Assembly: GCF_900089455.2 (NCBI RefSeq)
Contig: NZ_LT907988.1
Coordinates: 992,001 to 1,056,000 of the forward strand
Length of the DNA: 64,000 bases
Direction of reading: 5' to 3'
From: Orrella dioscoreae
Lineage (GTDB): Bacteria > Pseudomonadota > Gammaproteobacteria > Burkholderiales > Burkholderiaceae_B
Shown here: positions 54,288 to 61,836 of the stretch, in pieces
Layout of the letters: every line of letters begins with the position of its first letter
How positions within the stretch are numbered: position 1 is the stretch's first letter
Position numbers and translations under genes: made by a program
The notes under the pieces: generated by a model
The model's input: only the letters and a program-made list of their open reading frames with translations
Told to the model about the DNA's origin: nothing
The model's database searches: none

Positions 54288-55458
54288 GCTGGGCATCCAG
54301 GTGATCGAGTTCGGCAAGGATTTCGGCGGTGTGCTCGCCCACCGCGGGGGCGGGACGGCGCAGGCCGCCGGGGCTGGCGGACAGGCGCGGCACCACATTG
54401 TGCATGGGCACGCTGCCCATGTCGGCGTCTTCCATCTGCACGATGGCCTCGCGGCCCAGGGCATAGGGATGGGTCAGGAGCTCGCCGGCCGTGCAGACCG
54501 GGCCTGCCGTGACGCCCGCCGCCTCGAAGAGCGCGAGACTCTCGTCGCGGCTGCGCGCGGCCAGGAAGCCGCCGATGATGGCGTCGAGTTCGTCGCGGTG
54601 CCGCACACGTGCGTCGTTGTCGATGAAGCGCGGGTCCTCCTTCAGTTCGGGCCGGCCGATGGTGTCCAGGATGCGCATGGCCATGGACTGCATCGAGCCC
54701 GACAGCGCGATGAATTGCCCGTCGCCGCAGGCGTAGACGTTGCGCGGGGCGGTGTGGCTGGACTGGTTGCCCGATCTTTCGGTGGGGCGGCCGGTCAGCT
54801 GGTGCTTGGCGGCCTCCGAGGCGATGACCGAGAAGATGGGTTCGAAGAGCGAGAGATCCACGATCTGTCCCACGCCATCGCGTTCGGCCACGCGCAGCGC
54901 CGTCAGCACGCCTGCCGCGCCGTAGACGCCGGCGATCATGTCGGCCAGCGCCAGCGGCGGCAGCACGGGCGGGCGGTCGGCGAAGCCGTTCAGGTGGGCA
55001 AAGCCGGACATGGCTTCGACCAGGGTGCCGAAGCCGGGCTTGTGGCTGTACGGCCCCGTCTGGCCCCAGCCCGAGACCCGCGCGATGACCAGGCGCGGAT
55101 TGATCTGGTGCAGGGCCTCGGGCGCCAGGCCCATCTTCTCGAGTCCGCCGGGCACGAAGTTCTCGATCAGCACGTGGGCGTGGCGCACCAGCCGGCGCAG
55201 CGTGGCAAGGCCTTCCCCGGATTTCAGGTCCAGCACCAGCGACCGCTTGTTGCGGCCGTAGATCTTCCAATAGATGGGCTGGCCGGCCTCGCGCCAGCTG
55301 CGCAGGTCGTCGCCGCGGCCTTCGCGCTCGATCTTGATGACGTCGGCGCCGAAATCGGCCAGTTGCAGCGACAGCATGTTGCCGGCCACCAGCCTGGAGA
55401 GATCCAGCACGCGCACGTCGCGCAGCGGGCCGGCCTGGGTGGGATCGAAATGTTGCAT
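54280..55458 (-). CDS. CaiB/BaiF (class III) CoA-transferase
   Basis: A 392-residue family III CoA-transferase. The N-terminal VRVLDLSRLVAGNMLSLQLADFGADVIKIE motif, LDLKSGEG and RVSGWGQTGPYSHKPGF are typical, and the catalytic Asp is at 173 in LALADMIAGVYGA. It moves CoA between carboxylic acids through a glutamyl/aspartyl anhydride. Context (a Bug receptor upstream and a CitE-like lyase downstream) suggests CoA activation of an imported dicarboxylate. Confidence 0.9.
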   Translation of the reverse strand: MQHFDPTQAGPLRDVRVLDLSRLVAGNMLSLQLADFGADVIKIEREGRGDDLRSWREAGQPIYWKIYGRNKRSLVLDLKSGEGLATLRRLVRHAHVLIENFVPGGLEKMGLAPEALHQINPRLVIARVSGWGQTGPYSHKPGFGTLVEAMSGFAHLNGFADRPPVLPPLALADMIAGVYGAAGVLTALRVAERDGVGQIVDLSLFEPIFSVIASEAAKHQLTGRPTERSGNQSSHTAPRNVYACGDGQFIALSGSMQSMAMRILDTIGRPELKEDPRFIDNDARVRHRDELDAIIGGFLAARSRDESLALFEAAGVTAGPVCTAGELLTHPYALGREAIVQMEDADMGSVPMHNVVPRLSASPGGLRRPAPAVGEHTAEILAELDHLDAQHD

Positions 55459-55489
55459 GGTGAGCGTCTTCGGATGAAAAGAAGGAGAG

Positions 55490-55514
55490 GCCGGGCTGCG
55501 CGTGGCAGCCCGGC
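55490..55514 (-). terminator. Hairpin with pyrimidine tail between bug and caiB (possible attenuator)
   Basis: A perfect 10-bp stem GCCGGGCTGC / GCAGCCCGGC with a 5-nt loop lies 14 bases past the Bug stop. On the minus strand it is followed by CTCTCCTTCTTTTC, a U-rich but interrupted tail. It may partly end transcription and favour the receptor over the enzymes. Confidence 0.55.
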
Positions 55515-55527
55515 GGCAGGGCAGGGT

Positions 55528-56526
55528 TCAGTCGACGCGCGCGCCGGAGGCATCGACGATGCGCTTCCAGCGCACGAGGTCCTCGTCCTGGCGCTTGGCG
55601 AGCCGCTGGGGCGTGTCGTCCAGGCGTTCCACGCCGATCTCGGCCAGCTTCTTCTGGACCCCCGGGTCGGCCATGGCGTCGTGGCTGGCCTTGGCCAGGC
55701 GCTCGATCACGGCGGGCGGCGTGCCGGCCACGGCGAACATCGCGATCCACAGGTCGCCGCTGTAGCCCGGGATCTGCTCGCCGATGGCGGGCACGTCGGG
55801 CAGCGCGGGCGAGCGCGTGGCGGTGCTGACGCCCAGCGCGCGCAGCTTGCCGGCCTGGATGTAGGCCAGGGAAGAAGGCAGGCTGGCGAAGACGATGGGC
55901 AGCTGGTTGCCCAGCACGTCGGTCATGGCGGGGGCCACGCCGCGATAGGGCACGTGCTCCAGCTGCAGGCCGGCCATCTGGTTCAGCATGGCGCCCAGCA
56001 GGTGGTTCAGCGAACCGTTGCCGGCCGAGGCGTATTGATACTTGCCGGGGTTGCGCTTCACCACCTCGATGAACTCGGCAAGGTTGCGCGCCGGGAAGTC
56101 GGGGTGCACCAGCAGCACATTGGGCACCACGCCCACGGTGTGCACGGGGGCGAAGTCCTTGACCGCGTCGAAACCGGGCTTGCTGTAGAGCGCGGGGTTG
56201 ATGACCTGGGTGCTGCTGACCGTCATCAGCACGGTGTAGCCATCGGGCGTGGCGCGCGAGACCTGCTCGGTGCCGATGTTGCCGCCCGCGCCGGGGCGGT
56301 TGTTGACCACCACCGTCTGGCCCAGGCGTGGCGCCAGTTCCGCGGCCATGAGGCGCGCGACGATGTCGTTGGTGCCGCCGGGCGCATGTGGCACGACCAT
56401 CGTGATGGGCTGAGCGGGGTAGGCCGGTTGCTGCGCCAGCGCCGCGGGCGTGGCGAGTGCGGCGCAGGCCAGGCCCGCGGCGCCCAGCAGCCGCCGCAAG
56501 GCGTGCGTGGGGAAAAGCGTCTTCAT
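55528..56526 (-). CDS. Bug/TctC-family periplasmic substrate-binding protein
   Basis: A 332-residue receptor with a signal peptide (residues 1-31, cleaved after ALA) and the Bug signature YPAQPITMVVPHAPGGTNDIVARL, then NRPGAGGNIGTEQVSRATPDGYTVLM. Bug proteins bind carboxylates, often with two water-bridged carboxylate contacts, and feed TTT transporters. They are hugely expanded in Bordetella. It is first in the leftward group with caiB and hpcH, so its ligand may be the group's substrate. No TctA/B genes are next to it; those at 4461-6444 lack a receptor. Confidence 0.95.
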   Translation of the reverse strand: MKTLFPTHALRRLLGAAGLACAALATPAALAQQPAYPAQPITMVVPHAPGGTNDIVARLMAAELAPRLGQTVVVNNRPGAGGNIGTEQVSRATPDGYTVLMTVSSTQVINPALYSKPGFDAVKDFAPVHTVGVVPNVLLVHPDFPARNLAEFIEVVKRNPGKYQYASAGNGSLNHLLGAMLNQMAGLQLEHVPYRGVAPAMTDVLGNQLPIVFASLPSSLAYIQAGKLRALGVSTATRSPALPDVPAIGEQIPGYSGDLWIAMFAVAGTPPAVIERLAKASHDAMADPGVQKKLAEIGVERLDDTPQRLAKRQDEDLVRWKRIVDASGARVD

Positions 56527-56642
56527 GGAGGTCTCCGTCTCGTTGTGATCGCGGCCGCTTCTTGGGGCGTCGCTGAACGGGATGTTTCCATGTCCGCCGT
56601 CCTCCAGGCCAATACGGATTGCTTCTGCTAGCCAGATGATTT

Positions 56643-56681
56643 ACTTATGGCTGGGTCTATTGCCAATAAAAACTTATGGCC
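56643..56681 (+). promoter_or_regulatory. Candidate LysR operator in the bug/lysR intergenic region
   Basis: ACTTATGGC occurs at 56643-56651 and again at 56672-56680, 29 bases apart. The second copy also forms an imperfect inverted repeat with GCCAATAA (56662-56669). The 189-bp divergent gap is the expected binding place of the LysR regulator that starts at 56716. Confidence 0.5.
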
Positions 56682-56715
56682 TGGCGTCTCCTGGACCAGG
56701 CCGGGAAGCCCGTCC

Positions 56716-57624
56716 ATGACCCTTGCCCAGTTGCGTTATTTCCTTGCCATCGTGCGCGCCGGCAGCATGTCCGCCGCCGCCGAGCTGGTGCACGTCGCCC
56801 AGCCGGCGTTGTCCCAGCAGATCCGCCAGTTGGAAGGCGAACTGGGTCAGGCGCTGTTCCGCCGCCACGCGCGCGGCATCCGCCTGACGGACGCGGGCCT
56901 GCGTTTCCAGGAGCGGGCCTTCGGCATCCTGCGGCAGGTGGACGCCCTGCGCGACGAGTTCATCTCCACGCGCGCCGAGCCGGTAGGCCAGGTCACGCTG
57001 GGCATGGCGACCGCCGTGAACACGGCCTTCCTGCTGCCCATCTGCCTGGCGGTGCGCCAGCGCCATCCCGGCATTACGCTGCGGCTGGTGGAAAGCATGA
57101 GCGGTTTCCTGATGGAGTGGGCCGAGCAGGGACGCGTGGACCTGGCGCTGGCCTATGAGGCCGCGTCGGCGCCGGGGCTGGACGCGCAGCGGCTGGGGCG
57201 CGAGTCCCTGTTCCTGATTGCCGCGCCGGATTGGCGCGCCCCGGTCAAGCGGCGGCTCGGGCTGGCAGACCTGGCGCGGATCCCCATGGTGCTGCCCGGC
57301 TTCCCGCACAGCCTGCGCATCCTGCTGGACCGCAGCTTCGCGCAGCGCGGCCTGCGCCTGAACGTGACGGCCGAAGTGGACTCCACGCTGGGCATGAAGC
57401 AACTGGTGGCGGCCGGCGTGGGTTGCAGCATCCTGTCGCGCCACAGCGTGGCCGAGGAGGTGGGGCGGGGGGAGCTGGCGGCCCTGCCCATCGCACGGCC
57501 CGGTGTGTCGCGGTCCATCGACTTGCTGACCGGCGTGCAGCGGCGTTCCGACCCGGCGGTGCAGGCCGTGCGGGCGGTGGTGGAGGAAGTGGTGCGCGCA
57601 GGCTTGGCCCCGCAAGAGGGATAG
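56716..57624 (+). CDS. LysR-family transcriptional regulator (divergent from bug-caiB-hpcH)
   Basis: A 302-residue LysR protein. The N-terminal helix-turn-helix (MTLAQLRYFLAIVRAGSMS, then AAAELVHVAQPALSQQIRQL) is of the CbbR/NAC/CynR type; the effector domain has VTLGMATAVNTAFLLPIC and a C-terminal GVGCSILSRHSVAEEV. The ATG at 56716 gives the canonical start; the in-frame extension upstream lies in the operator region. It most likely controls the divergent bug-caiB-hpcH genes in response to their substrate. Confidence 0.9.
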   Translation: MTLAQLRYFLAIVRAGSMSAAAELVHVAQPALSQQIRQLEGELGQALFRRHARGIRLTDAGLRFQERAFGILRQVDALRDEFISTRAEPVGQVTLGMATAVNTAFLLPICLAVRQRHPGITLRLVESMSGFLMEWAEQGRVDLALAYEAASAPGLDAQRLGRESLFLIAAPDWRAPVKRRLGLADLARIPMVLPGFPHSLRILLDRSFAQRGLRLNVTAEVDSTLGMKQLVAAGVGCSILSRHSVAEEVGRGELAALPIARPGVSRSIDLLTGVQRRSDPAVQAVRAVVEEVVRAGLAPQEG

Positions 57625-57639
57625 CCCGGCGCGCGCCCA

Positions 57640-57672
57640 AACGAAAACGCCCTGGCGCGCGGCCAGGGCGTT
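57640..57672 (-). terminator. Terminator of the M20 amidohydrolase gene
   Basis: A perfect 11-bp stem AACGCCCTGGC / GCCAGGGCGTT (57646-57656, 57662-57672) is followed on the minus strand by TTCGTTT. It lies between convergent lysR and amidohydrolase genes. Confidence 0.82.
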
Positions 57673-57688
57673 GATGCCGCGAGCGGGA

Positions 57689-58885
57689 TCAGGCGGCCAG
57701 GCGCTTGCGGGCCAGGTTGACCCAATAGCTGGCGCCCAGGGGCAGGATGTCGTCGTTGAAGTCGTAGCTGCCGTTGTGCAGCATGCACGGGCCCAGGCCG
57801 TGGCCGCTTTCGCGATGGCCGCCGTCGCCGTTGCCGACCCACACATAACAGCCGGGCACCGCGCGCAGCATGAAGGCGAAGTCTTCCGCACCCATCGTGG
57901 GCACCACGTTGGCGTTCACGTTGGCGTCGCCCACCAGTTCGCGCGCGACGTCGGCGCAGAACGCGGACTCCTTGGCGTCGTTGACGGTGGCGGGATAGTT
58001 GCGCTTGAACGAGAACTCGGCCTGGCAGGCCAGGGCGGCGGCCGTGTGCCGCACGATCTCGCCCATGCGCTGTTCGATGAGGTCGAGGGTTTCGTCGGTG
58101 AAGGTGCGCACGGTGCCGCACAGGCGCGCGTCGTTGGGCACGACGTTGTACGCGCTGCCGGTGTGGATCTGCGTGACGCTCAGCACGGCCGCTTCCATGG
58201 GGTTGCGGTTGCGCGAGATGATGGTCTGCAGCGATTGCGCGATCTGCACGGCGGCCATGACGGGGTCCACGCCCAGGTTCGGCATGGCCGCGTGCGCGCC
58301 CTTGCCGGTCAGGGTGATGTCGAACTCGTTGCTCGATCCCATGATGGGGCCGGGCGTGAGGCCGAAGGTGCCCACGGGCATGCCGGGCCAGTTGTGCATG
58401 CCGTAGACGGCCTCCATGGGGAACTGCTCGAACAGGCCGTCGTCGATCATGCGCTGGGCGCCCGCGCCGCCTTCCTCGGCGGGCTGGAAGATCACGTGGA
58501 CGGTGCCGTCGAAGTCGGGGTACTGCGCCAGGTGGCGCGCCGCGCTCAGCAGCATGGTGGTGTGGCCATCGTGGCCACAGCCGTGCATGCGGCCGGGAAT
58601 GGTGCTGGCATGGCCGAAGGTGTTGACCTCCTCCATGGGCAGGGCGTCCATGTCGGCACGCAGGCCGATGGCGCGCGTGCTGTTGCCCGCCTTGCCGCGG
58701 ATCGTGCCGACCACGCCGGTCACGCCCAGGCCGCGCACGATGGGGATGCCCCATTCCTGCAGCTTGGTGGCGATGAGTTCGGAGGTGCGGTGTTCCTCGT
58801 AGCCGAGCTCGGGATGCGCGTGGATGTCGCGGCGCAGCAAGGTCATTTCAGCTTGCCAGGCGACGATGGGTTCGATGAGATTCAT
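57689..58885 (-). CDS. M20-family amidohydrolase (HipO-like), second copy
   Basis: A 398-residue M20D amidase. Metal and catalytic motifs are complete: GLRADMDALPM, GCGHDGHTT (Cys103, His105), QPAEEG (Glu137/Glu138), and PTMGAEDFAFM. It is similar in layout to the protein at 19682 (HAHPELG/ELGYEE start, CSVTQIHTG-like core replaced by VLSVTQIHTGSAYNVVP). Typical activity is release of amino acids from N-acyl or N-aroyl conjugates. The ATG at 58885 gives MNLIEPIVAWQ; the frame upstream has no family match. It is divergent from fadD. Confidence 0.9.
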   Translation of the reverse strand: MNLIEPIVAWQAEMTLLRRDIHAHPELGYEEHRTSELIATKLQEWGIPIVRGLGVTGVVGTIRGKAGNSTRAIGLRADMDALPMEEVNTFGHASTIPGRMHGCGHDGHTTMLLSAARHLAQYPDFDGTVHVIFQPAEEGGAGAQRMIDDGLFEQFPMEAVYGMHNWPGMPVGTFGLTPGPIMGSSNEFDITLTGKGAHAAMPNLGVDPVMAAVQIAQSLQTIISRNRNPMEAAVLSVTQIHTGSAYNVVPNDARLCGTVRTFTDETLDLIEQRMGEIVRHTAAALACQAEFSFKRNYPATVNDAKESAFCADVARELVGDANVNANVVPTMGAEDFAFMLRAVPGCYVWVGNGDGGHRESGHGLGPCMLHNGSYDFNDDILPLGASYWVNLARKRLAA

Positions 58886-59033
58886 GATGAGGCCTTCCGG
58901 TGGGCGCGGGCTCGGGAGCCCTGTCCGGGAGGGCGCGGAACGGCTGTTCCCGCGGCTTTCCTTGCGCGTCTCCGCGCGTTGTTCCGGATCAGGGCAAGGG
59001 TTGGCACCGAGCGCCGCCTGCTGGTACACAGGG

Positions 59034-59053
59034 TATCATCAAACAAAATTGAT
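59034..59053 (+). promoter_or_regulatory. fadD promoter -10 and overlapping dyad (candidate)
   Basis: TATCAT at 59034-59039 is a possible -10 for fadD. Overlapping it is the dyad ATCAA-N6-TTGAT (59038-59053), well placed for a repressor near the start site. No good -35 is visible. Confidence 0.45.
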
Positions 59054-59068
59054 ATCAGGGAGACAAGC

Positions 59069-60745
59069 ATGGAACGCACAGAACGTCCTTGGCTTTCTCA
59101 ATACCCGGACGGCGTACCCGCGGACGTCGATCCGACCCGATACGGCTCGCTGGTCGAACTCATGGACAACGCCTGCAAGACGCACGCCAGCCGCGTCGCG
59201 TGCGAGGCCATGGGAAGCACGCTGACCTATCGCGAGATTGGCGAGAAAGCGCAGGCGCTGGCCGCCTGGCTGCAATCACTGAACCTGCCCGATGGCGCGC
59301 GCATCGCGCTGATGATGCCCAATGTGCCGGCCTACCTGGTCAGCATCGTGGGGGCTCTGCGGGCCGGGCTGGTCATCGTCAACATCAATCCGCTCTACAA
59401 GCCGCGCGAGCTCGCGCAGCAACTGCGCGACAGCGAAGCCAGCGTCATCATCCTGCTGGAGAATTTCGCCCACACGCTGCAGGCCGTGCCCGACCTGGGC
59501 GGGGTGAAGCATGTGGTGGTGGTGTCGCCCGGCGACCTGCTGGGCACGCTGAAGGGCGCCATCGTGAACATCGTGGTGCGCCATGTGAAGCGCATGGTGC
59601 CGGCCTGGCGCCTGCCGGATTCCCTCACGTTCACGCAGGTGCTGGCGCGCGGCAAGCCCTTGCCGTGCACGCCGGCGCGCCCCGGCCTGGACGACCTTGC
59701 CGTGCTGCAGTACACCGGCGGCACGACGGGCACGCCCAAGGGTGCCATGCTGTCGCATCGCAACCTGGTCGCCAACGTGCTGCAGGTGGAGGCCGTTGCC
59801 ACGCCCGTGCTCAAGCCTCTGGCCAACCAGCAACTCGCCATCCTGGGCGCCCTGCCGCTTTATCACATCTTCGCGCTGACCATCTGCGGCTTCTATGCCT
59901 TCCACGCCGGCATGTGCCAGGTGATGGTCATGAACCCGCGCGACCTGAAGTCGGTCGTGGCGGCCTGGCGCAAGCGGCCCATCAACATCTTCCCCGGCGT
60001 GAACACGCTCTTCAATGCGCTCGTGCATCACGATGGCTTCAAGGCGCTGGATTTCTCGGCGCTGCGCCTGACGCTGGGCGGCGGCATGGCCGTGCAGCGG
60101 CCCGTGGCCGAGCGCTGGCTGAAGCTGACCGGCAAGCCGCTGATCGAAGGCTATGGCCTGTCGGAAACCTCGCCCGTGGCAACGGTCAATCCGACCACCG
60201 CGACGGAGTATTCGGGCAGCATCGGCCTGCCGTTGCCGTCCACCGACGTGGCCATCCTGGATGAGTCGGGCAAGGAAGTGGCGCTCGGCGAGCGTGGCGA
60301 GATCGGCATTCGCGGCCCGCAGGTCATGCTGGGCTATTGGCGCAAGGAAGAGGAAACCCGGAAGTCGATGACGGCCGAGGGCTACTTCCTGACGGGCGAC
60401 ATCGGCGTCATGGATGAACTGGGCTACACCCGCATCGTCGACCGCAAGAAGGACATGATCCTGGTGTCGGGCTTCAATGTGTACCCCTCCGAGATCGAGG
60501 AGGTGGTGGCCGAGCACCCCGGCGTGCTGGAGTGCGCGGCGGTCGGCATCCCCGACGAGCACTCGTCCGAGGCGGTGAAGCTCTTCGTGGTGCGCAAGGA
60601 CGCGTCGCTGACCGAGCAGGCCCTGATGGACTGGTGCCGCGACCGCTTGACCGGCTACAAACGCCCCAAGACGATCGAGTTCCGCGACGAACTGCCCAAG
60701 AGCAACGTAGGCAAGATCCTGCGCCGCGAACTGCGCGAGGAATAG
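59069..60745 (+). CDS. fadD: Long-chain fatty-acid-CoA ligase
   Basis: A 558-residue AMP-forming ligase of the FadD group. The phosphate loop YTGGTTGTPKG is at 215-225; LIEGYGLSETSPVATVNP, YFLTGDIGVMDELGY and DRKKDMILVSGFNVYPSEIEEV follow; the catalytic lysine is in LPKSNVGKILRREL. It activates fatty acids for beta-oxidation at the inner membrane. The ATG at 59069 has GGGAGA upstream and begins MERTERPWLSQYPDGVP, as in FadD proteins. The long open frame upstream is antisense to the amidohydrolase gene. Confidence 0.93.
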   Translation: MERTERPWLSQYPDGVPADVDPTRYGSLVELMDNACKTHASRVACEAMGSTLTYREIGEKAQALAAWLQSLNLPDGARIALMMPNVPAYLVSIVGALRAGLVIVNINPLYKPRELAQQLRDSEASVIILLENFAHTLQAVPDLGGVKHVVVVSPGDLLGTLKGAIVNIVVRHVKRMVPAWRLPDSLTFTQVLARGKPLPCTPARPGLDDLAVLQYTGGTTGTPKGAMLSHRNLVANVLQVEAVATPVLKPLANQQLAILGALPLYHIFALTICGFYAFHAGMCQVMVMNPRDLKSVVAAWRKRPINIFPGVNTLFNALVHHDGFKALDFSALRLTLGGGMAVQRPVAERWLKLTGKPLIEGYGLSETSPVATVNPTTATEYSGSIGLPLPSTDVAILDESGKEVALGERGEIGIRGPQVMLGYWRKEEETRKSMTAEGYFLTGDIGVMDELGYTRIVDRKKDMILVSGFNVYPSEIEEVVAEHPGVLECAAVGIPDEHSSEAVKLFVVRKDASLTEQALMDWCRDRLTGYKRPKTIEFRDELPKSNVGKILRRELREE

Positions 60746-60785
60746 TCCGGGTCGTCCCGGTAGGCCTCGATAAGCCAGGCATCGC

Positions 60786-60851
60786 GGAGCCGGCTCCGCC
60801 GGTCCGCAGATGCGCCCCCTGGGGGGAAGCGCGCAAGCGCTTCGGGGGGGC
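60786..60851. repeat. GC-rich dyads between convergent fadD and suhB
   Basis: The palindrome GGAGCCGGCTCC (60786-60797) is followed by a nested element at about 60812-60851: CCCCCTGGGGGG, then GAAGCGC-GCAA-GCGCTTC, then GGGGGGG. It probably works as a two-way transcription end, and its form is like the short intergenic repeats seen in Bordetella-type genomes. A related CCCCCT dyad is at 63753-63769. Confidence 0.6.
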
Positions 60852-61721
60852 TTACCCTTTCAGATTCGGCTTGATCATGTTCAGCAGGTCGATCGCGATC
60901 TGGGCATTGCCCGCGACCACGTTGCCCTGCCTGGGCCAGGGTTCGCCCTGGCGCATGTCCATGGCGACGCCGCCCGCTTCGCGCACGAGCAGGGTGCCCG
61001 CGGCCACGTCCCAGGGAGCCAGGCCCATTTCCCAATAGCCGTCGAAGCGGCCGCAAGCGGTCCAGGCGAGGTCCAGCGCGGCCGCGCCATGGCGGCGCAC
61101 GCCGCGCGTGGTGTGGATGGCGCGATCCAGCATGGGCATGTACTGGTCGGCGAAGGAGAAGTCGCGGAAGGGGAAGCCCGTGGCGAGCACGGCGTCTTCC
61201 AGGCCCTGCGTGCGCGAGCAGGCGATGCGGCGGCCGTTGAGCCACGCGCCCACGCCCTGGACGGCGGTGAAGAGTTCTTCGCGGCAGGGGTCGTAGACCA
61301 CGCCGATGACCGGGGTGTCTTCAGCAAGCTTGGGGCCGGGGCCGAATTGCGAGCCGGCGTGCGCGACCAGCGCGATGGAGACGGCGTAATGCGGGATGCC
61401 GTGCAGGAAATTGGTGGTGCCGTCGAGCGGGTCGATGTACCAGGTGGCAGGGCCTTCGGGCTGGCCGCCGGTTTCTTCGGCCACGATGCCATAGGCGGGC
61501 GTGCGGTCGCGCAGCACCTCCAGCACCGCGGCCTCGGCTTCGCGGTCGGCCTGCGACACCAGGTCGTTGCGGGCCTTGCGATCGATCACGAGGTCGGCGC
61601 GATGGTGCGCGTAGGATTGCAGGATGGCGGCGCCGGCATGCGCGGCCGAGACAGCGGCGTCAAGCGCCTTGCCCAGGTCGGAACCAGCGGTCTTGGAGGG
61701 GGAGGGGCTGTGCGTATCCAT
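60852..61721 (-). CDS. suhB: Inositol-1-monophosphatase family protein SuhB
   Basis: A 289-residue Mg2+-dependent, Li+-sensitive phosphatase. Motifs: the Glu pair of IVAEETGG, WYIDPLDGTTNFLHGIP (metal site) and WDVAAGTLLVREAGG near the C-terminus. SuhB dephosphorylates inositol monophosphate and, in E. coli, also joins the rRNA antitermination complex at boxA, which is of interest given the boxA sites in this window. The ATG at 61721 is the best start; an upstream extension is not conserved-looking. It is divergent from mnmC. Confidence 0.9.
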   Translation of the reverse strand: MDTHSPSPSKTAGSDLGKALDAAVSAAHAGAAILQSYAHHRADLVIDRKARNDLVSQADREAEAAVLEVLRDRTPAYGIVAEETGGQPEGPATWYIDPLDGTTNFLHGIPHYAVSIALVAHAGSQFGPGPKLAEDTPVIGVVYDPCREELFTAVQGVGAWLNGRRIACSRTQGLEDAVLATGFPFRDFSFADQYMPMLDRAIHTTRGVRRHGAAALDLAWTACGRFDGYWEMGLAPWDVAAGTLLVREAGGVAMDMRQGEPWPRQGNVVAGNAQIAIDLLNMIKPNLKG

Positions 61722-61745
61722 CCGGCCAGTGTAAGCCCATCGCGT

Positions 61746-61785
61746 TACAGTCGCATGCCTCGCCGTGGCGGATTCGTCCACGGCG
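61746..61785 (+). promoter_or_regulatory. mnmC promoter -10 and leader hairpin (candidate)
   Basis: TACAGT (61746-61751) could be a -10. It is followed by a perfect dyad CGCCGTGG / CCACGGCG (61761-61768, 61778-61785), which would lie in the first bases of an mnmC transcript, or be an operator shared with suhB. Confidence 0.4.
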
Positions 61786-61836
61786 ATGTCCGGCCATTCT
61801 TTCGATCTTCAGCTTCCCGCGGTTCCCTCATTCCAC

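Noticed and set aside
54223-56631. An 802-codon plus-strand frame across hpcH, caiB and bug
   Set aside because: It runs antisense through three well-supported genes and a hairpin, with His/Gly/Arg-rich composition and no motif.
57671-59068. The 466-codon upstream extension of the fadD frame
   Set aside because: It is antisense to the M20 amidohydrolase. FadD homologues begin at the MERTERPWLSQYP start used here.
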